Part shown: positions 44,206 to 55,680 of the stretch, piece after piece
Layout of the letters: each line of letters begins with the position of its first letter
Position numbering within the stretch: position 1 is the stretch's first letter
Assembly (NCBI GenBank): GCA_963930655.1
Contig: OZ005621.1
Coordinates: 16,913,001 to 16,977,000 of the forward strand
Reading direction: 5' to 3'
From: Myrica gale
Lineage: Eukaryota > Streptophyta > Magnoliopsida > Fagales > Myricaceae
DNA length: 64,000 bases
Made by a program: the position numbers and the translations under genes
Notes under the pieces: generated by a model
Database searches by the model: none
What the model saw: the letters and a program-made list of their open reading frames with translations, nothing else
Told to the model about the DNA's origin: nothing

Positions 44206-45480
44206 GAGTATTAATCAAACTTAATATATCAATTATCTTGGGAAGTTATAATGGTAAGTATACAAAAATTTGTAATACTAAACCGAATCAAATTCACATG
44301 GATTAAATTATGTGCACGAAAAAGAATATTAAACAAAAATAGGAAGGATTGTTTTGTTAAGTTCGGGGTTTGATTCTAAGATTGCATTTAAATAAAAAAG
44401 AAAATAACGGATGAAAACAATAAAGAGAAACTACTATGATTTCAATGATTCATTTAACAACTCAGTGATGTCTTTGATCAGTTATACTCAATTGAAGGAG
44501 AATGATGATTCTGATCAATCGGAAAATCTAACAATAAGCCCCGTAAAAATATTCATATGAAAAGATTTATGAATAATAAATGGTTTGAAAAAAAACTATA
44601 ATTTCACATCACATAGATTCTTAAAACATTCAATATATCCGGAAATCACGATGAATCAATAGAAATGTATAGATGGGAAATTAATCTATAGAATATCGAA
44701 CCATTCGATTACACAGAAGTCACTTTATTACCTCATTGATAATCAAAATAACACCGCAATTTATTAAACTCATCTTTAACCTTAGTACGAGAGCTAGCAT
44801 TGAAAGGTCCAAATTGTGATGATGTGCGTATATTCCTTTTCCCTTGAAAGGTTCATGTACCTGCCATGCGGTCCCAATTTACTGCAACTGATGGTTTTTA
44901 CTGCATAATTGAGGCATAGTGTAGAACTTCTTTATATTGCAAGGAAAGTAGCTTGGCTAGGATGGCTCAGTACAGCATCGCGAAACCCAGAAATTTTGAT
45001 TGTCAATGGCCATACTCTGAACTTTCTAAGTTAACGCCCTTGCTTAATTTAGCACCCAACTAGGGATGAAGGCGAAAGGTCTAGATCATGTATTCCCACC
45101 TGATTGAAAAAAACATTACATTAATGAAGTACGTGAGTGAAATTTCAGGGACATCTTAGTCCACCAAAGAAGCTTTTTGTGCTCTGCTGACTAATGTTTC
45201 ATGTTTCTGGGTTGCATTCTTTACGTTCTGTTCCTTGTGAGAATTTTTCTTCTACCACAAAATGAACATATTATTAGAGAAATTGTGCAGAAGAACAAGC
45301 GGCCTCGGCCCTCAACCAGTGATGGAGATGTGGCTACAAATTACAATGGTCGAGTTTTTTGTTGGGTACTACAATGGTCGCTATTACAACCATAATGTCA
45401 TTCTGATCTTTACTATACCATTTTCTGGTAGTTTTCTTTTTCCATGTATGCAATTTTTTCTTTGCCTTTTGAAGACGGTA
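44206..45480. other. AT-rich spacer without recognisable genes
   Basis: The short plus frames at 45201-45489 have no recognised domain. Confidence 0.3.
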
Positions 45481-45514
45481 ACTCTTTGAAGACTTTTCAC
45501 GTAAGTCCCCGCCC

Positions 45515-45541
45515 CCCTCTCTCTCTATCTCTCTCTCTCCA
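45515..45541. repeat. (CT)n microsatellite in the leader of the 46.1-kb gene
   Basis: CTCTCTCTATCTCTCTCTC. CT-rich tracts are frequent in plant 5' UTRs and core promoters, which fits the gene starting at 46069. A nearby poly-C run lies at about 45711-45721. Confidence 0.65.
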
Positions 45542-46068
45542 TATTATTGACACTGGCCTCATTTGCCATCTTTCTTGATTCCTGTCAGTCAAGTCCCCCA
45601 CAGCACTCAAACCAAAAATACTTCTCTCACAACCTTTGAAACAGATTTGTTCTCAAATCATTTTATATTTCAGTCTTCATTTTCTGATTCATATCTCTAG
45701 TATTTCTACTCCCCCCCCCCCTTTAACATCAACAGAAAACATTCTCCTGCTTCATCGCCAGAGAAAAACATTCCACCTCTGACCATATAATTTTTTCGAC
45801 TTTGAGAAAAGCTGCTGCCTCTTGTTTATCCTTCAAACAGTTCCCCTGGCCCCTTTTGACTTCCTGGTTTAACCCAATTATCCAGAAGCATTCCTCTTAG
45901 TACTAATGTTTGAATCTTTTACCAACTCTTTTCTTTCAACTCCATGTCATCACGTCGTTGAATTTCAAGTTCTTGAAAGTCTTCTTGATGATACTAGTCA
46001 TCTCCTCTTAGTTTCTACCATTCTTCGGTGTCTTTCCTTTGTGAGGATTGCAGACTAGCTAATTTGCT

Positions 46069-46818
46069 ATGTGTTCAGAAACAAGCGCTCCTAGAATCTC
46101 TTTCTCCCATGATCTTGGCCAAGCAGAATGTGAGACAATCCAACACTACGTGCAGCGGGCAGACTCGTTGCTTCTGGACCCGGATTCTGATTTTGAGTTC
46201 AGCATTAGCAGTGGCTTTGAGCATGACTCTTGTTCAGCGGACGAGCTTTTCTCCAATGGGATGCTTCTTCCACTTCACGTTAAAGAAAGAGTTGTTGGTT
46301 CAAAAGAAATCCATAGTTGTGCACCTCGGCCTGTAGCTCCGCGTCCTCCTCTTCCTGGTGATAACTCAACAAAGAAAGAAACCATGAAAGCAGTCATGCC
46401 TTCAAACTCAGATTTGGAGAAAAAGCATGTATCCAAGTCTTTCTGGAGCTTCAGCAGAAGTACTAGTCTCAATTCGGACAGTAAGAGGGGCCTGTTATGC
46501 TCGTTACCGCTTTTGTCAAGAAGCAATTCTACAGGTTCAGTCCCAAATCCAAAGCGAACATCGTTGAAGGATGTTCACAAGCACAGCTCGCAGAAACAAG
46601 AGTCAATTTCAATGACACGGTTCTCACCTTCTTCATCAAAATCCAAAGTGATGCAAAAGCCTCCATTGAAGAGGAATTATGGAGGATCTCTGAATGGTGG
46701 TCGGATTACTCCGGTATTGAATATTGTACCACCTCCTTACATTTCTAAAAGGACTGAAAACCTCTTCGGTTTGGGTTCTTTGTTACGTGACAGAAAAGAT
46801 AAACGAAGCACGAAATGA
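46069..46818 (+). CDS. Serine-rich plant protein, DUF1645 / membrane-associated kinase regulator-like (249 aa)
   Basis: A single-exon frame starts MCSETSAPRISFSHDLGQAE. The N-terminal part has DFEFSISSGFEHDSCSADEL and then FSNGMLLPL. The pattern 'FEF-ADELF-NG-LLPL' is shared by DUF1645 proteins and membrane-associated kinase regulators. A proline stretch (RPVAPRPPLPG) and a basic Ser-rich region (SFWSFSRSTSLNSDSKRG) follow. The C-terminal block is VLNIVPPPYISKRTENLFGL, then a basic Lys/Arg tail. No signal peptide or membrane span is seen, and a cytosolic or nuclear location is likely. The length and conserved ends argue for a real, intact gene. The function is unknown, and which of the two families it belongs to is unresolved. 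Confidence 0.75.
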   Translation: MCSETSAPRISFSHDLGQAECETIQHYVQRADSLLLDPDSDFEFSISSGFEHDSCSADELFSNGMLLPLHVKERVVGSKEIHSCAPRPVAPRPPLPGDNSTKKETMKAVMPSNSDLEKKHVSKSFWSFSRSTSLNSDSKRGLLCSLPLLSRSNSTGSVPNPKRTSLKDVHKHSSQKQESISMTRFSPSSSKSKVMQKPPLKRNYGGSLNGGRITPVLNIVPPPYISKRTENLFGLGSLLRDRKDKRSTK

Positions 46819-48134
46819 TTTTCACTTGCTTTTGTCCACAACCCAATCATGAGATTTTACTCTTTACAAAGATGTTATCGATTTATGCTCTTAGCATATC
46901 AGGATTATGTCAAACAACATGGAAATGTATAAAGTACAAAGTTTTATTGAGCTTAATTACGAATTCATGATCGAAGATAGACTGATATGCCGAGAAAAAG
47001 AGGAGGAAGAAAGGAAGGGAGATGGAATTTCTTGGAATTTCTTGGCATATCACCTGTCACAAGGTTAGGAGAGACAGCAACAGGTATCCTTCTTTCATGG
47101 TTGTCTTATTCTCAATTATTTTTCAGTTTTCTTGTCAGGTAGATTACTTCATGTTCAATCCGAAAACGCTACAGTCCTGGGTTGTCTTATCCTTCTGTAA
47201 TGTACAGAGTTTCTAATTTGACTGTTTCTTTATGAGAGAGGCCTTCAATGAAAGGAGTGGATGGGGTTAATTTATAAAACAAATATTTGTTGAAGTGTCT
47301 TCCATTTCGTGAACTGTTGAATGTATTAGCTTTAGCTAATCAACCGATCTTATCCTGGACATTTCTTGGGTTAGATCTGTAAATTTCAATATGGGTGGGG
47401 TGGGCGGCCAGCCAGGCTTGAATGACTTGCCTTTACCTATGAAGTGTAGCAAAGAATATCCTTCCAATCTATTTATTTTGAAAGTCTATAAATAATACTG
47501 ATTGAGATATACTATTAAACGATGTAAAGTCTATCTGTTGTGTCTATTTTTCTTCGAATTTTTCTATGTAATTCTGATAAAGAATTTCAAAAAATTTCTG
47601 ATCCAAATAATATCACTCGTATCTTCATGTCATTTACTTTTTAGTCCACCAAAGTAGTGTTAAATACGAATCCCATCAGTCCAGATCAGGACAGTCTTTC
47701 CAACTTAATTGTACTGTTCTTGGCTAGCTGAGCCTTGGGCTTTACCGAGCAGCTCATATAAAAAAAAAAATCCCTTAAACTTCAGGAAACCAAAATCTTG
47801 GGCTAGTCTTGTCGGTATCCAATATCCCAGGATGTTTGCAAGGGTTCCTTTTTCACATTCTTGACTTAAACGTATTGTGGAACCTACACGAACAACGAAG
47901 TTTAAATATTTAGCACCACAATTCTGCTCACTTTTGTTAGACAACAAGGACAAAGCGAATCCAAGAATTGGTCAAAGCATTTCTTTGATACTGTCATTGC
48001 ATGGCCCAGAAGTGATATTACTATTCAAATTTTTCTTTTTTTCTTCGACTTTATTTGTACTAGTCAAACCCGACGCTAACTGCTACTAACCCCCCAATAC
48101 CAAACAAAAAAGCACAAGAGATGGGGGCCAGGGG
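46819..48134. other. Spacer downstream of the 46.1-kb gene
   Basis: Probable 3' UTR up to about 47220, then AT-rich DNA. No further gene or RNA was recognised. Confidence 0.35.
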
Positions 48135-48137
48135 ATA

Positions 48138-48860
48138 TGGTTTCTTTTTTTTTTTTTCTAGGCAAACAACATAACATAAGAAAAGAACAGTACAAACCAG
48201 AAGGGAGGGGACCCCTACAAGCACCCCAAGCAACCACCAGAAACCATAAACGAAAACAAAAGAAAGGAAAAGACGGCCAAAACAAGGTGGCCAAGGAAGG
48301 GCCGCCGCAACAGACGGTTAACACAACTCCAAGAAACAAAGGTCTTGGAGGCATCCGTAGCAAGCTGCAACCGAGGGTCAAAGCCGCTACAGGGAAGGTT
48401 CGGTGGCAAATTTGGAGATGGTGTAGGGAGGCACCACTGCAGCTTCCGGCGACTGGAAAGACACTCGACAATAGCGAGCAAAAACCCCATACGACGCTGG
48501 ATACAGGGAGGCAGGAGACAACCACGCGCCACAAACGACAGCACGGGACAAACAGGCGCCTGGAAGAGAGCCAGATCGGAGGGTTGCGAAGCGGAAGGGA
48601 GGAGGCATGAACAGAGGGCGACCACCAAGAGGGCTAGATCTGAACAGCTCCGAACAAAAGAGCAAACCCACAAAAGGAGAGAGGGAAGAGAAAAAAGGAG
48701 AGGAAACCGAGAGAAGAAAAAAGATAAAGAGAAAGCAGAGGAGGGGGGAAGGAGCCGAAGCTCCTACCCCCAGAAGCGCAGGCAGAAATGGGAGACGCAA
48801 GTCGCGCAGGGAGAAAAGGGGGCGTTCTGGGGGGGGAGGGGGGCGTTCAGTAGTTGTGTA
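48138..48860 (-). mobile_element. PolyA-tailed retroposon-like insertion, about 720 bp
   Basis: The plus strand starts with a run of T (minus-strand poly-A) after CTAGG. A G/A-rich stretch follows, much richer in G+C than its surroundings, ending in a G-rich tract near 48830-48845. On the minus strand the tail reads GTTTGCCTAG then A run. Open frames on both strands (for example 48215-48673 minus, 48345-48872 plus) are long because of base bias and resemble no domain. The shape suggests a non-autonomous retroposon or a LINE 5'/3' fragment. No target duplication was confirmed. Confidence 0.45.
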
Positions 48861-48879
48861 TCGTGTCCTTAAGTTCTGG

Positions 48880-51800
48880 TAACTACAAGGAACATACTTC
48901 CTGTATTATACTCTCATGTCTATTGTGACTAGGCTGCCTATGCTTTCATTACTAGCTTTTATTGGTTTCGATAGTTGCTGTCTATTGTATTCCGCCACCA
49001 CTACAAGTGCTCGACATCGAGCACTTCTTGAGTCCCGCTAGTCTTTCTTTACAATCTGGTTAGGGTTAGATTCATTGGTAGGATTTCTCTTAATTTTCTA
49101 TTTTGTCTAACCCTGTATTGCAAGATTTCTGACATTTCCAAGGAAAAAAAAAAGTACTCCCAAGGCTCAACCTGTCATGATGTTAATATTAACCTTGAAA
49201 ATGGAATAAATTGAGTGTTCTATTATGAAACGGGTGTCATCAATAAGCATCTATGAATACTCCATAAAAGAGTATGCCATTACGATAGAGTTTGGGGCTT
49301 CTGTTGATGACCCTTTATCGGCTCATTTCCATTCGCTGACTAGTAGCGGAAAAGAAGATTTTTTTTATCATAACAATTCTGGAATTTCAATAATTCAAGG
49401 AAATTCAAAAACTTTAGTTACATGTTTTAAGATTGTCAAACCTTCCGAAAAAGTAACGAGCCAATGAGCTAGGAGACCGAACAACCATACATACCCAAAC
49501 GAAGAATACTTGTACAAAGTGTCGTGGAATTGATAGCAGTTTATCTATGGGCTAATATGAGATCTCAGATAACATACCTACCACCACAAGCTCTCCAGGC
49601 AAGCAAAGCCTCGCCCGTAATTGTCCTATGAGTTCAATCGCTAGGGCCGTCTGAATAACTCACAAAAACTGCTCTTGAGGGAGCGCTTCATCTGCTACCT
49701 ACTCAAACAAGCTTATTTGGAAGCGACTGAATAACCTACCCAGCCCCTAATGTGCCTCTACCTCGGTTAGAATCTCACTAGCTGGGTAGTTGCATCATTG
49801 GCCCAGGTAAAAAGATCATGCCTCTTGACAGTGGCTGAAGAAAAATTGAAGTTCTCAAGATTAACAAATTTGCCTAGGGAAAAAAAAAAACTTCTCAGTC
49901 ACGAGATTATCATCGCTGAAAACTCCACCAGGACACTTAATACAACACTTTTGCCATGGGTGCTCAACATTTAGTTAAATCAATCCAAAAGGTTTTCAGC
50001 CCTGCGTCTCAACATGTAGCTCGCCTCTAATAGCCACACTTTATAAGTTAGTGAACTACTCAATACACGAGGCCCCTGGAATCCAATAACTCAACAATGG
50101 TAGCATATAAATTATCTTCACCTGGTTCAAATACCTGAGCATTAATCCAGGAACTGCATTATTCCTAATGCTTCAACAATACATGTACAAGTTAAACGAG
50201 ATGATGAAGAGCACCGCTACTGAAAACGATATGAATGGGATACTCACTTATAGGCGACTACCTTAATTATTTGGAGTCAGAACTGCCATACGGATCCCAC
50301 CTACTGCACCATGGAACTTGTAACGTTGATTTAACTTCCAATTATGCTGGCAAAGCCATAGAAGATGGTTGCATGTTCCTTGAACTACTTTCAAGAGGTT
50401 CAACAAACCACAATGATACATGCCAACTGTTGCTCATTAGAGTCCTCGTGCAGAGTACTTTGCCAGCACCATAAGGACATTCAGAATAACAAAGAGACCG
50501 GAAGAGCTCAATCACTGTAAGCTTGACATTGCCCTTATTCTTTCCCTTGGGCAATTAACTCATAGGATTATGACAGTCATACAACCTTGCATGATTATCA
50601 ACTTACACCACAGGATTACAAGCAGGACAGCTTCGAAACAGGAAATATCTTGATTTAATTCTGATGAACAGAACACGACCAAGACATATTCACCTTGAAT
50701 TCCTATTAAAAAGTAGTTATAAGCAGCTATACTCAAGGCCTCTTGATTTCCGCTTGATATAAATCAAAGTCACTCTAAAAGAAAACCAAGTACAAACTCC
50801 ATCCATTTTTTCTCTAAACCAACACTGAACAGAGACCTGGCAAGGAACCCAATATTAGGTGTGCACGTGTGTATTTGGTTGTATGTGTATAGGTATCTAG
50901 TAATTCTAATAACAGTGATCTTCACGTCCATAACAATACCAAGGATCCTAATGATCAATCTGAATATTTTGGGATGGTTTTCTGTCATCTTGACACCTGA
51001 ATATCATAATAAGGAGTTAGGATTACCTAACAGTTTCTCATGTTAAGTTCTGCACTAAGTTTGAACAAGCAAGTATTGATAAATTCACGAAACAAAGGAA
51101 ATTTATCAATATTGTGCCTTTAAACCGAAGAAATGTGAACAAGACATTCTTTAGGCAACATAAAAAATTACCTGCCACATTCTTCCTTCCGACAATTCTA
51201 CTTCAATATGAAATATAGACGAATGCTACTGAAACAAAAAAATATTCTGAACCCCTCCAACATTTTAAAACGCAGATACATGAATAATGCCTTAATTCGA
51301 TGCTTTCTCTTGATCATTTAGAAGATAATTAAAAGTGTGATACACACATAATGAATGTGTTTGCCGTGTATGTGCCTTCTAAAGATTGAGATTATGGAAA
51401 CAGTTATTGAGAGAAACAGAACTTCCACACCCAATATCTTGTATATCCCTTCTTAAGATTGAATATATCCCGTAAGTTGGAAAGAAGGAATGAAATTGAT
51501 CAAACACATTAGCATCTGAAACTAACTACATTAGCAAGACAAGTTGTCTGAAATTTCAAAGCATAATTCATTTCATTGGACTCAGTTTACAACAATCTTG
51601 TGCTATTACCATTATTTAGGTCACAATGGACAAGTGGTTAGCATGCAAAATATTTCGAACTCCAAGAAACCAACCATGATATCTTCTTTACACTTGCAGA
51701 AACATACCAAATAGAAGTTACAGTTAAGTCTCCATTGGATATACAAAGTCCAAAACCTGATACAGAAACGTGACGAATAGATTCGGTTAATGATCCCCGA

Positions 51801-51897
51801 AAAGGTAAAGAAATGCATTGTGAGAAAAACAGGAACTGTTAATTACGAAAAAAAAGTAACTGTTTAGTACTTTCTTTCCTCATTCAAGAACAGGAAT
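48880..51897. other. Spacer, gene content not recognised
   Basis: An 80-codon plus frame at 49225-49467 has ordinary protein-like composition (IEFGASVDDPLSAHFHSLTS, then FKIVKPSEKV) but I cannot name it. Other frames (50235-50474, 50342-50554 minus, 50861-51046) are unsupported. The right part may include the 3' UTR of the DUF1639 gene. Confidence 0.3.
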
Positions 51898-52908
51898 TTA
51901 GTATGAATCAACTGTAACCTCCGTGAGCCACAAGCTGGGAAAAATTGACTGCGAGATTTCCAAAACAAAAAGTCAAGGTTAGATCTTATTGGATCGACTA
52001 TGTATGGAATCAACACAGGCAGGGAGCCAACGATTTCAACAAAAAGAGGAAGAAGTAGCCGGCATTTGGTTGGTGAGAGAGGAAAAGGAAAAAAAAGGGG
52101 TAAAATCTTTTGCCGTCTTAAGATGTCTTTGCTTTTCAGAAACTGAATAACCAAATTCCAAAACCCAAAGTTTCTCTTCTAGCTTCAGCAAATTCTTATG
52201 TCCCTTAAAACAAAACAAAAAATGTAGTTTCATGGCCGACATTGTCCCACCAACCAAACAAACCAGTAAAAGGAAAATAGAGAACACAACAAGATTCCAT
52301 CTTCTTACATCCAATTTCCTCTGGACAATCCGAGCCCTTTTCTTCGGCCTCTTCGGCGGTCTCGCTCCAACCATCTTCAGAAAATCCTCCTCCACCTCAT
52401 CCTTCAAAAGCCGAACTGCAAAACAGATATTGCTTTTCGTCTTCACCTTCGCCTCCACATTACACCCATCCTTTATCTGTGACGAAGAACCCGATTCGAT
52501 ATTTTTCTCTGCTTTTGGAGCTGTACATGCGGCCCTTCTCGTCCGAAGATTCCAGGGACATGAATTCCGGTCCTCTCCTTACAAAACCGAGAGCCTAAGC
52601 TTCTTGGACTTGGTGGCCACTCCGATATTGAGGCTGAGCGTTTGCCGGATCATATCGGTTTCCTGGTGGGAATTGGACTTGGGCTCCGTATTGCGAATTG
52701 GGTTGCGCGCGTACTTGTTGGGAATGTCGATTTTGGGCTTCGGTTCAGGATGATATTGCAGCACTTTCGGCGATGATCGGGGATGGAGAGAGGAAGGTTG
52801 TGAGTTCGGAGGGACTTTGATGCACCTGAGGAATCTTTGGTCGCCCCATTTCAAGGATGGTAAGGAGAAGTTATGTAAACGCTTTGATCTTTCGAGCGGC
52901 GTAGCCAT
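51898..52908 (-). CDS. DUF1639 family protein gene, two exons, in-frame stop codon in exon 1
   Basis: Exon 1 is 52309-52908 and exon 2 is 51898-51948 (acceptor CGCAG), totalling 217 codons. The start MATPLERSKRLHNFSLPSLK fits the family ('LHNFSLP.LKWG'). Then come CPWNLRTRRAACTAPKAEKN and DFLKMVGARPPKRPKKRARI, followed by VQRKLD. Exon 2 completes the diagnostic DUF1639 motif: SIFPSLWLTEVTVDSY, then stop. Codon 110 (52579-52581, minus) is TAA, and the reading frame continues unbroken on both sides. The C-terminus ends right after DSY, where relatives usually have a few more residues. Function unknown; nuclear location is likely from the basic motif. It is either a recent nonsense allele or pseudogene, or a base error. 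Splice sites are intact. Confidence 0.8.
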
Positions 52909-55680
52909 GAGCTTTCAATCTCTGTGTGGCCAGTGTAGGTGTCAATGCGTTTCTTTCTCAGTCTGTGAAGTCTCTGTTTTCTTCGTTTGTGCTCATGTGT
53001 GAAGTTGCAGTAAGCTTGTCTCTGTGCTGAGGACTTTTGAGGTTCGTATCGCTTCTCTCTTGCGAGGGCTAGCAATTGAGGAGAATAAGGTTTTATATTT
53101 GTGGGAGGTTTCGCAGAGTGAGGACATTTTCTTATGGTTGTGAAACTCGCCGGGACGTAAGCATACGAATATGAGAAGAGACGGATAGAGATCAACGATC
53201 GGGTGGACTACCTGTAGATGTTTCCAAGTCATTTATTAATATTTCCAAGAGACTGTTTTGCAAATTGATATTTTGTAATGCTAAATATGTTTTTGTTGTT
53301 TTTACCAACTGAACATGTACAACAACATTTATTTTCTATATATTAATTGTTAGAGAGGAACAACACACCTACCTTAATTAAAAACAAAACAAAGTCATTT
53401 AGAATTTGAGCAGTTTTGTACTGATAAAACCATATTTAATCGGCTTATCACAAAGATCCGTTAGGCTAAAAGTCCGAAGGATCTAGGCTCAAAGTTCAAC
53501 ACTTGGGACGAGACGGATTGAAAAGTCCAAACTTTCATTCATTCATTCATCCTGCAAGTAAAATAACACACTAGAACTCAAAGCTCACCTCGTATGAGGA
53601 TTTCTCCGATGTCATTGTCAGTCATCATCGTTTCTGTTACCAATGAAAGAGTTTTGACAGAAAATTGTGCGTACCTTTTTCATTCCGTCCTTCTCTATTT
53701 ATCCTTTTTCTTTTCCTTCTAAACCGGACATTTCCTGGGCCTTGACCCATATTCCCTTTTCTTCGATGTCAGTTTCTTTTTTATCTCGTGCCTTATGATT
53801 TCTGTTAGAGGTGTATGACCCACTCTTATCGTTTACCTTTTTTATTAGTCTATGGTAAGACGGTTCTTGTTCACCCATTTAATGACGAGATTTTATTCTT
53901 TTTAGTATCCGTCGTGTCAGGAAATCAAATGATTAATCTCCCTTAGGTATTACTTTTTATATTTAACATGATCTTTATTTAAAAACATTGTCGGTCTTTG
54001 TACACAGCCAGACTCTTAGTTTGAGAGGAACTATGTATACGTAGGGATAGGCGTGAGCTCTTTCTCGGGTTTTTTGTAAGCTTTTTGAGTTCGAAAAAGC
54101 TATCCCCATCATATACAATAAAATGAAAACCTGGTAAATGGACAGCCAATTCAGTAAAATACATTGTGAGGGTGTATTTTTCAAACATTATTACATTTGA
54201 CAAAAAAAAAATTATGAAGAAGAGATTTTACTTACCTTCCAACGCCGTTCAAGATCTAATTTAATAGGATTGTTAATGCAAAGGGATAGTGCTCAGAAAC
54301 AGCTGAAAAAATTATTTTTCCCACATCCACATCAGCCTATCTTATTTTTTAATGTTAAAAATAAAATAAAATTTAAAAATTACTGCAGAGTTTTTATGAG
54401 ATTTTAAAAAACTATCTAGGTTATAAAAATAACAAATCACTTCCTTGATTTAAGTCATGTTTGTAAAATCACTACTTTAGTCACATTTTAGTCCATATTT
54501 CTAACGGAATTGATGACTTGGCACACCCTATTGATACTTGACCGTATATTGACAGGTGATGTGATGTGTCACATCATCAATTTCATTAGAATTTGGATAA
54601 AAATATGACAAATGAAGTGATCGGAAGCACATGATCTAAAACTTAAGCAGTAATTTGCCAATTTTAGAAATCTTTACATATTAAAAATTTTATAAAAATC
54701 TAGATAATAAATTTTAAATTTTCGAAAATAAAATCATGTCCTTCTGTTAAGTGACCCAACCTTAACTAATGCCGCAGTCTATAATTCCACCTAGAAAGAC
54801 AAAAACTCAACCTTAAAGTCCCTCTTTGATAAGTTTATTGATCACTATATACCGCATGTCCGAAAACACTTTCTCTATTAAAACATAAATTTATATCATT
54901 TTGTCTCTTTTGTTAGAAAATTGAACCTGATAGATTCATTTCATAAATAAAAAAACGGTAGGTTTCTTCTTCTTCTTCTTTTTAAAAGAAGACTGCTTTT
55001 TTCTTGTGGGTTAATTTTTAAAACTAAGTACTTAATTTTATTAGCATAAGACTCAAATTTTATCATTTCTAAAATTCAAGAACACTAATTATTTTTTCGA
55101 CTAATTCTTGACTACAAAATGTGACATTGGACAAACCATTGTGAGGGCTACCTTCTCTTGTTGGAGGTATTGTAGTTGTATTCCGTTTTTCAGTTAAATT
55201 TATTGCATTTGCTCAGGAGTAAAAAAAAAAAACACGAAAAAGCACGGCAGTTTACTCTCTTTGGAATGCGCCATAATGTTGGTTCCAAATTTGGCTGATC
55301 AAAATCAATTCAACGTAATCCCACCTTCAGGAGGAAATTTGAAGTATGGTAAGGAAGTAAGACTGCAGACAAAGCTGAGAGTTTGTACACAAAGAAACAG
55401 CAACACAGAGAGCATATAGTCCCACCACATTTGAATGCATTTTAGTGCTCGTGTCTCCCCCAGTAATGTCTCGATTTCTGAGGATGCACCTTCGAACCAA
55501 AAGTAAATCTCTAAACGGCGGCTTCTATATAACTGACTTGTAGGAATAAGTTGGGGGGAAATTGGATTGGCTGTACAAGTATTTACAAACGACTGTGTAT
55601 AAACCTTTCTCACGTAAAAGAAAAAAGAAAACCTTTGTTTTTTTTTTCTAATCAAAAGAAAAAGAAAACGAAAACCTTTG
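52909..55680. other. Intergenic region between the DUF1639 and BTS genes
   Basis: The first 300 bases are the likely promoter/5' UTR of the DUF1639 gene. The rest is AT-rich, with a short ATTC repeat near 53537-53551. The stretch 54470-54600 has CATCAATTTCATTAGAA-like repeat debris similar in style to 9.6-9.8 kb. No gene was recognised. Confidence 0.35.

Noticed and set aside
46497..46748. Alternative plus ORF inside the 46.1-kb gene, and minus ORF 46275-46526
   Set aside because: They are frame shadows. The 249-codon frame has the conserved N- and C-terminal blocks.
52232..52753. 173-codon plus ORF
   Set aside because: It is antisense to the DUF1639 exon, whose minus-strand motifs are diagnostic.
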